Source of the DNA: Luscinia megarhynchos
Lineage: Eukaryota; Chordata; Aves; Passeriformes; Turdidae
Direction: 5' to 3'
DNA: 64,000 nucleotides
Assembly: GCA_034336665.1 (NCBI GenBank)
Contig: JAPFBE010000003.1
Span: forward strand, 37,422,360 to 37,486,359
The notes beneath the pieces are model-generated. The model was given only the letters and a program-made list of their open reading frames with translations, searched no databases and had not been told where the DNA came from. Positions 62,713-64,000 of this stretch are shown piece by piece. The stretch's first letter is position 1; every line of letters starts with the position of its first letter. The position numbers were made by a program, and so were the translations under genes.

Positions 62713-64000
62713 CAAATCTAATAACCATCAGCCTTGAAAAACTCAACTTGCATTTATCCTTTACAAGTATTTTGACAGCTTTGTGCAGAAAGGTTACTCA
62801 CTACCACTGGTAAATACTGATTTCATCCCTGATTTATCTTAGGACTGCATACTGCATGCTAGAGGGTTTTTGCAGTTTACTACTCATTGCTTTAAAGTAA
62901 CTGCAAAATATGACAGAATTCAGAAGTATCCTCCTGATAATTTCATTTTTCTTAGGTTTGACACAGCTTTAGCCTTCTGATGGAAAAGTTCTTGTTTCTA
63001 ATTACCTCCCTAACCTGCTGTTCAGTCATCATGAGTTTTCTACCCTTTCTAAAAATACTTGCAAAAAAATCTGTGGTATGCATTCATAAGTGCTGCTCCT
63101 TCGACAATCTCCACACTGACTGTCAGGTTTTAATTCTCTTAGCTGCTCATTTTAAGCAAGTTTCTCCTTCTTTGTATGGCTCTGCCTCCTGAAATAGAGA
63201 AAAATTGTGGTCTATCCCTTTTTCTTTTGTTCCTCCTGTAAGGGCAGAGTTTATCTTGATTCACATGTGCAATTTTGAGCGAAGTCACGTGCTAGTGAGG
63301 ACAGGGTTAAGATAAGTGTCCTGGTTTGTGGGCTGCCTTCACAGCTGTTTCAGGATGTACTTATTGATGGCCTTGTAAAACTGTGATCTCTGTGTCACGT
63401 ACCAGTGTGAATCTCCATAAGGGTAATTGCTATTCTCCCATGTTCTGCCCTTTCTGCCTCCAGTGTCCCCTGGGATAGCAGTTAGTGCTGCCGTCCTATC
63501 CAGGTGGTCACTCATGTCTTATGTTCTTCCTACTTAGGCCTGGAATTTTGGTCTCTGAGGACATCAAAGCACTTGATCAGGTAGATAGTTTGTCAGTTTT
63601 GATTTTTATCAAACTGTGTTTCTCCAATCCAGTGACTGTGGGGAGGATGAGTGTAGACATGAGAGCGTGAGACAGGAAGGCAGCAGCAACAGAGGCAGCA
63701 ACAGGGAAAGGGCTTCTTGCTCCAGGAATACACCCAGATTTTCTCTACAGTCAGAGAAGCAAGAGGAGCCCTTCTAAAGAGGAGATCCTAAAGAGGAGCT
63801 TCTTCTAAAGAAATATTCTCAAGAACATTTAGTCCTACATTCTTTAAAATAAGATTAGCCAATTTATTCTTAAACTTAGATTGGCTGCTTCTTAGTTATT
63901 TTTCCAATGGCAAAATATACATTTGGGGTCTTGCTAATGAGGGATTTAAGTGCCTAAAGTATGCCTTCAGGGACTAGAGGTCTGTGATGTAGACTGGTTG
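62713..64000. other. Unique non-coding stretch to the end of the window
   Basis: No gene or clear transposon is recognised. Short open frames near 63.0 and 63.5 kb have no recognisable domain. A small local repeat occurs near 63.77-63.81 kb, where TTCTAAAGA(GGAG) and CCTAAAGAGGAG motifs recur. Confidence 0.5.

Noticed and set aside
1..64000. Bacterial-type operons, CRISPR arrays, tRNA or rRNA genes
   Set aside because: No regular spacer array, no tRNA-like cloverleaf boxes, no ribosome-binding-site-led long frames; the repeats are all vertebrate-type.

Overview
The window looks like vertebrate, specifically bird, nuclear DNA. It is AT-rich, has no dense operon-like coding, and its recognisable content is almost entirely avian repeats: chicken-repeat-1 (CR1) LINE fragments whose 3' ends carry the ATTCTATGAT-type tail, and avian endogenous-retrovirus LTRs. 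A songbird-like species is plausible but cannot be fixed from this sequence. I found no gene with convincing exons, no tRNA or rRNA, and no CRISPR array. It reads as intergenic or long-intron sequence.

Layout. 1-7.4 kb: unique AT-rich DNA. 7.4-8.0 kb: solo ERVL-type LTR (minus). 9.7-10.0 kb: LTR-like block with CCAAT and TATA motifs (plus). 10-19 kb: unique DNA holding a coding-like minus-strand exon candidate near 12.6 kb and a perfect 23-bp inverted repeat near 18.2 kb. 19.1-19.7 kb: second ERVL-type LTR (minus). 20.9-21.6 kb: CR1 split by a different solo LTR with an exact 5-bp target duplication. 24.1-25.2 kb: CR1 with reverse-transcriptase remnant (plus). 32.6-33.2 kb: CR1 (plus). 34.9-35.5 kb: CR1 (minus). 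39.5 kb: hexanucleotide microsatellite. 41.4-42.5 kb: CR1 (plus). 46.2-46.5 kb: CR1 (minus). 46.9-49.6 kb: a decayed minus-strand ERVL provirus fragment with its 3' LTR, integrase, RNase H and reverse transcriptase. 49.6-60.1 kb: unique DNA with small GC-richer islands. 60.1-61.4 kb: old CR1 broken by an LTR, followed by a younger CR1 3' end. 62.3-62.7 kb: CR1 (minus).

The parts do not form a working system. They record successive insertions: old CR1, then LTR retroviruses and younger CR1, all now decayed. The retroviral pol remnant has stop codons, a frameshift and a lost catalytic residue. The most unusual structural items are the perfect hairpin at 18.2 kb, the two nested insertions at 20.9 kb and 60.3 kb, and the coding-like stretch at 12.6 kb. 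I found no convincing undescribed biological system.
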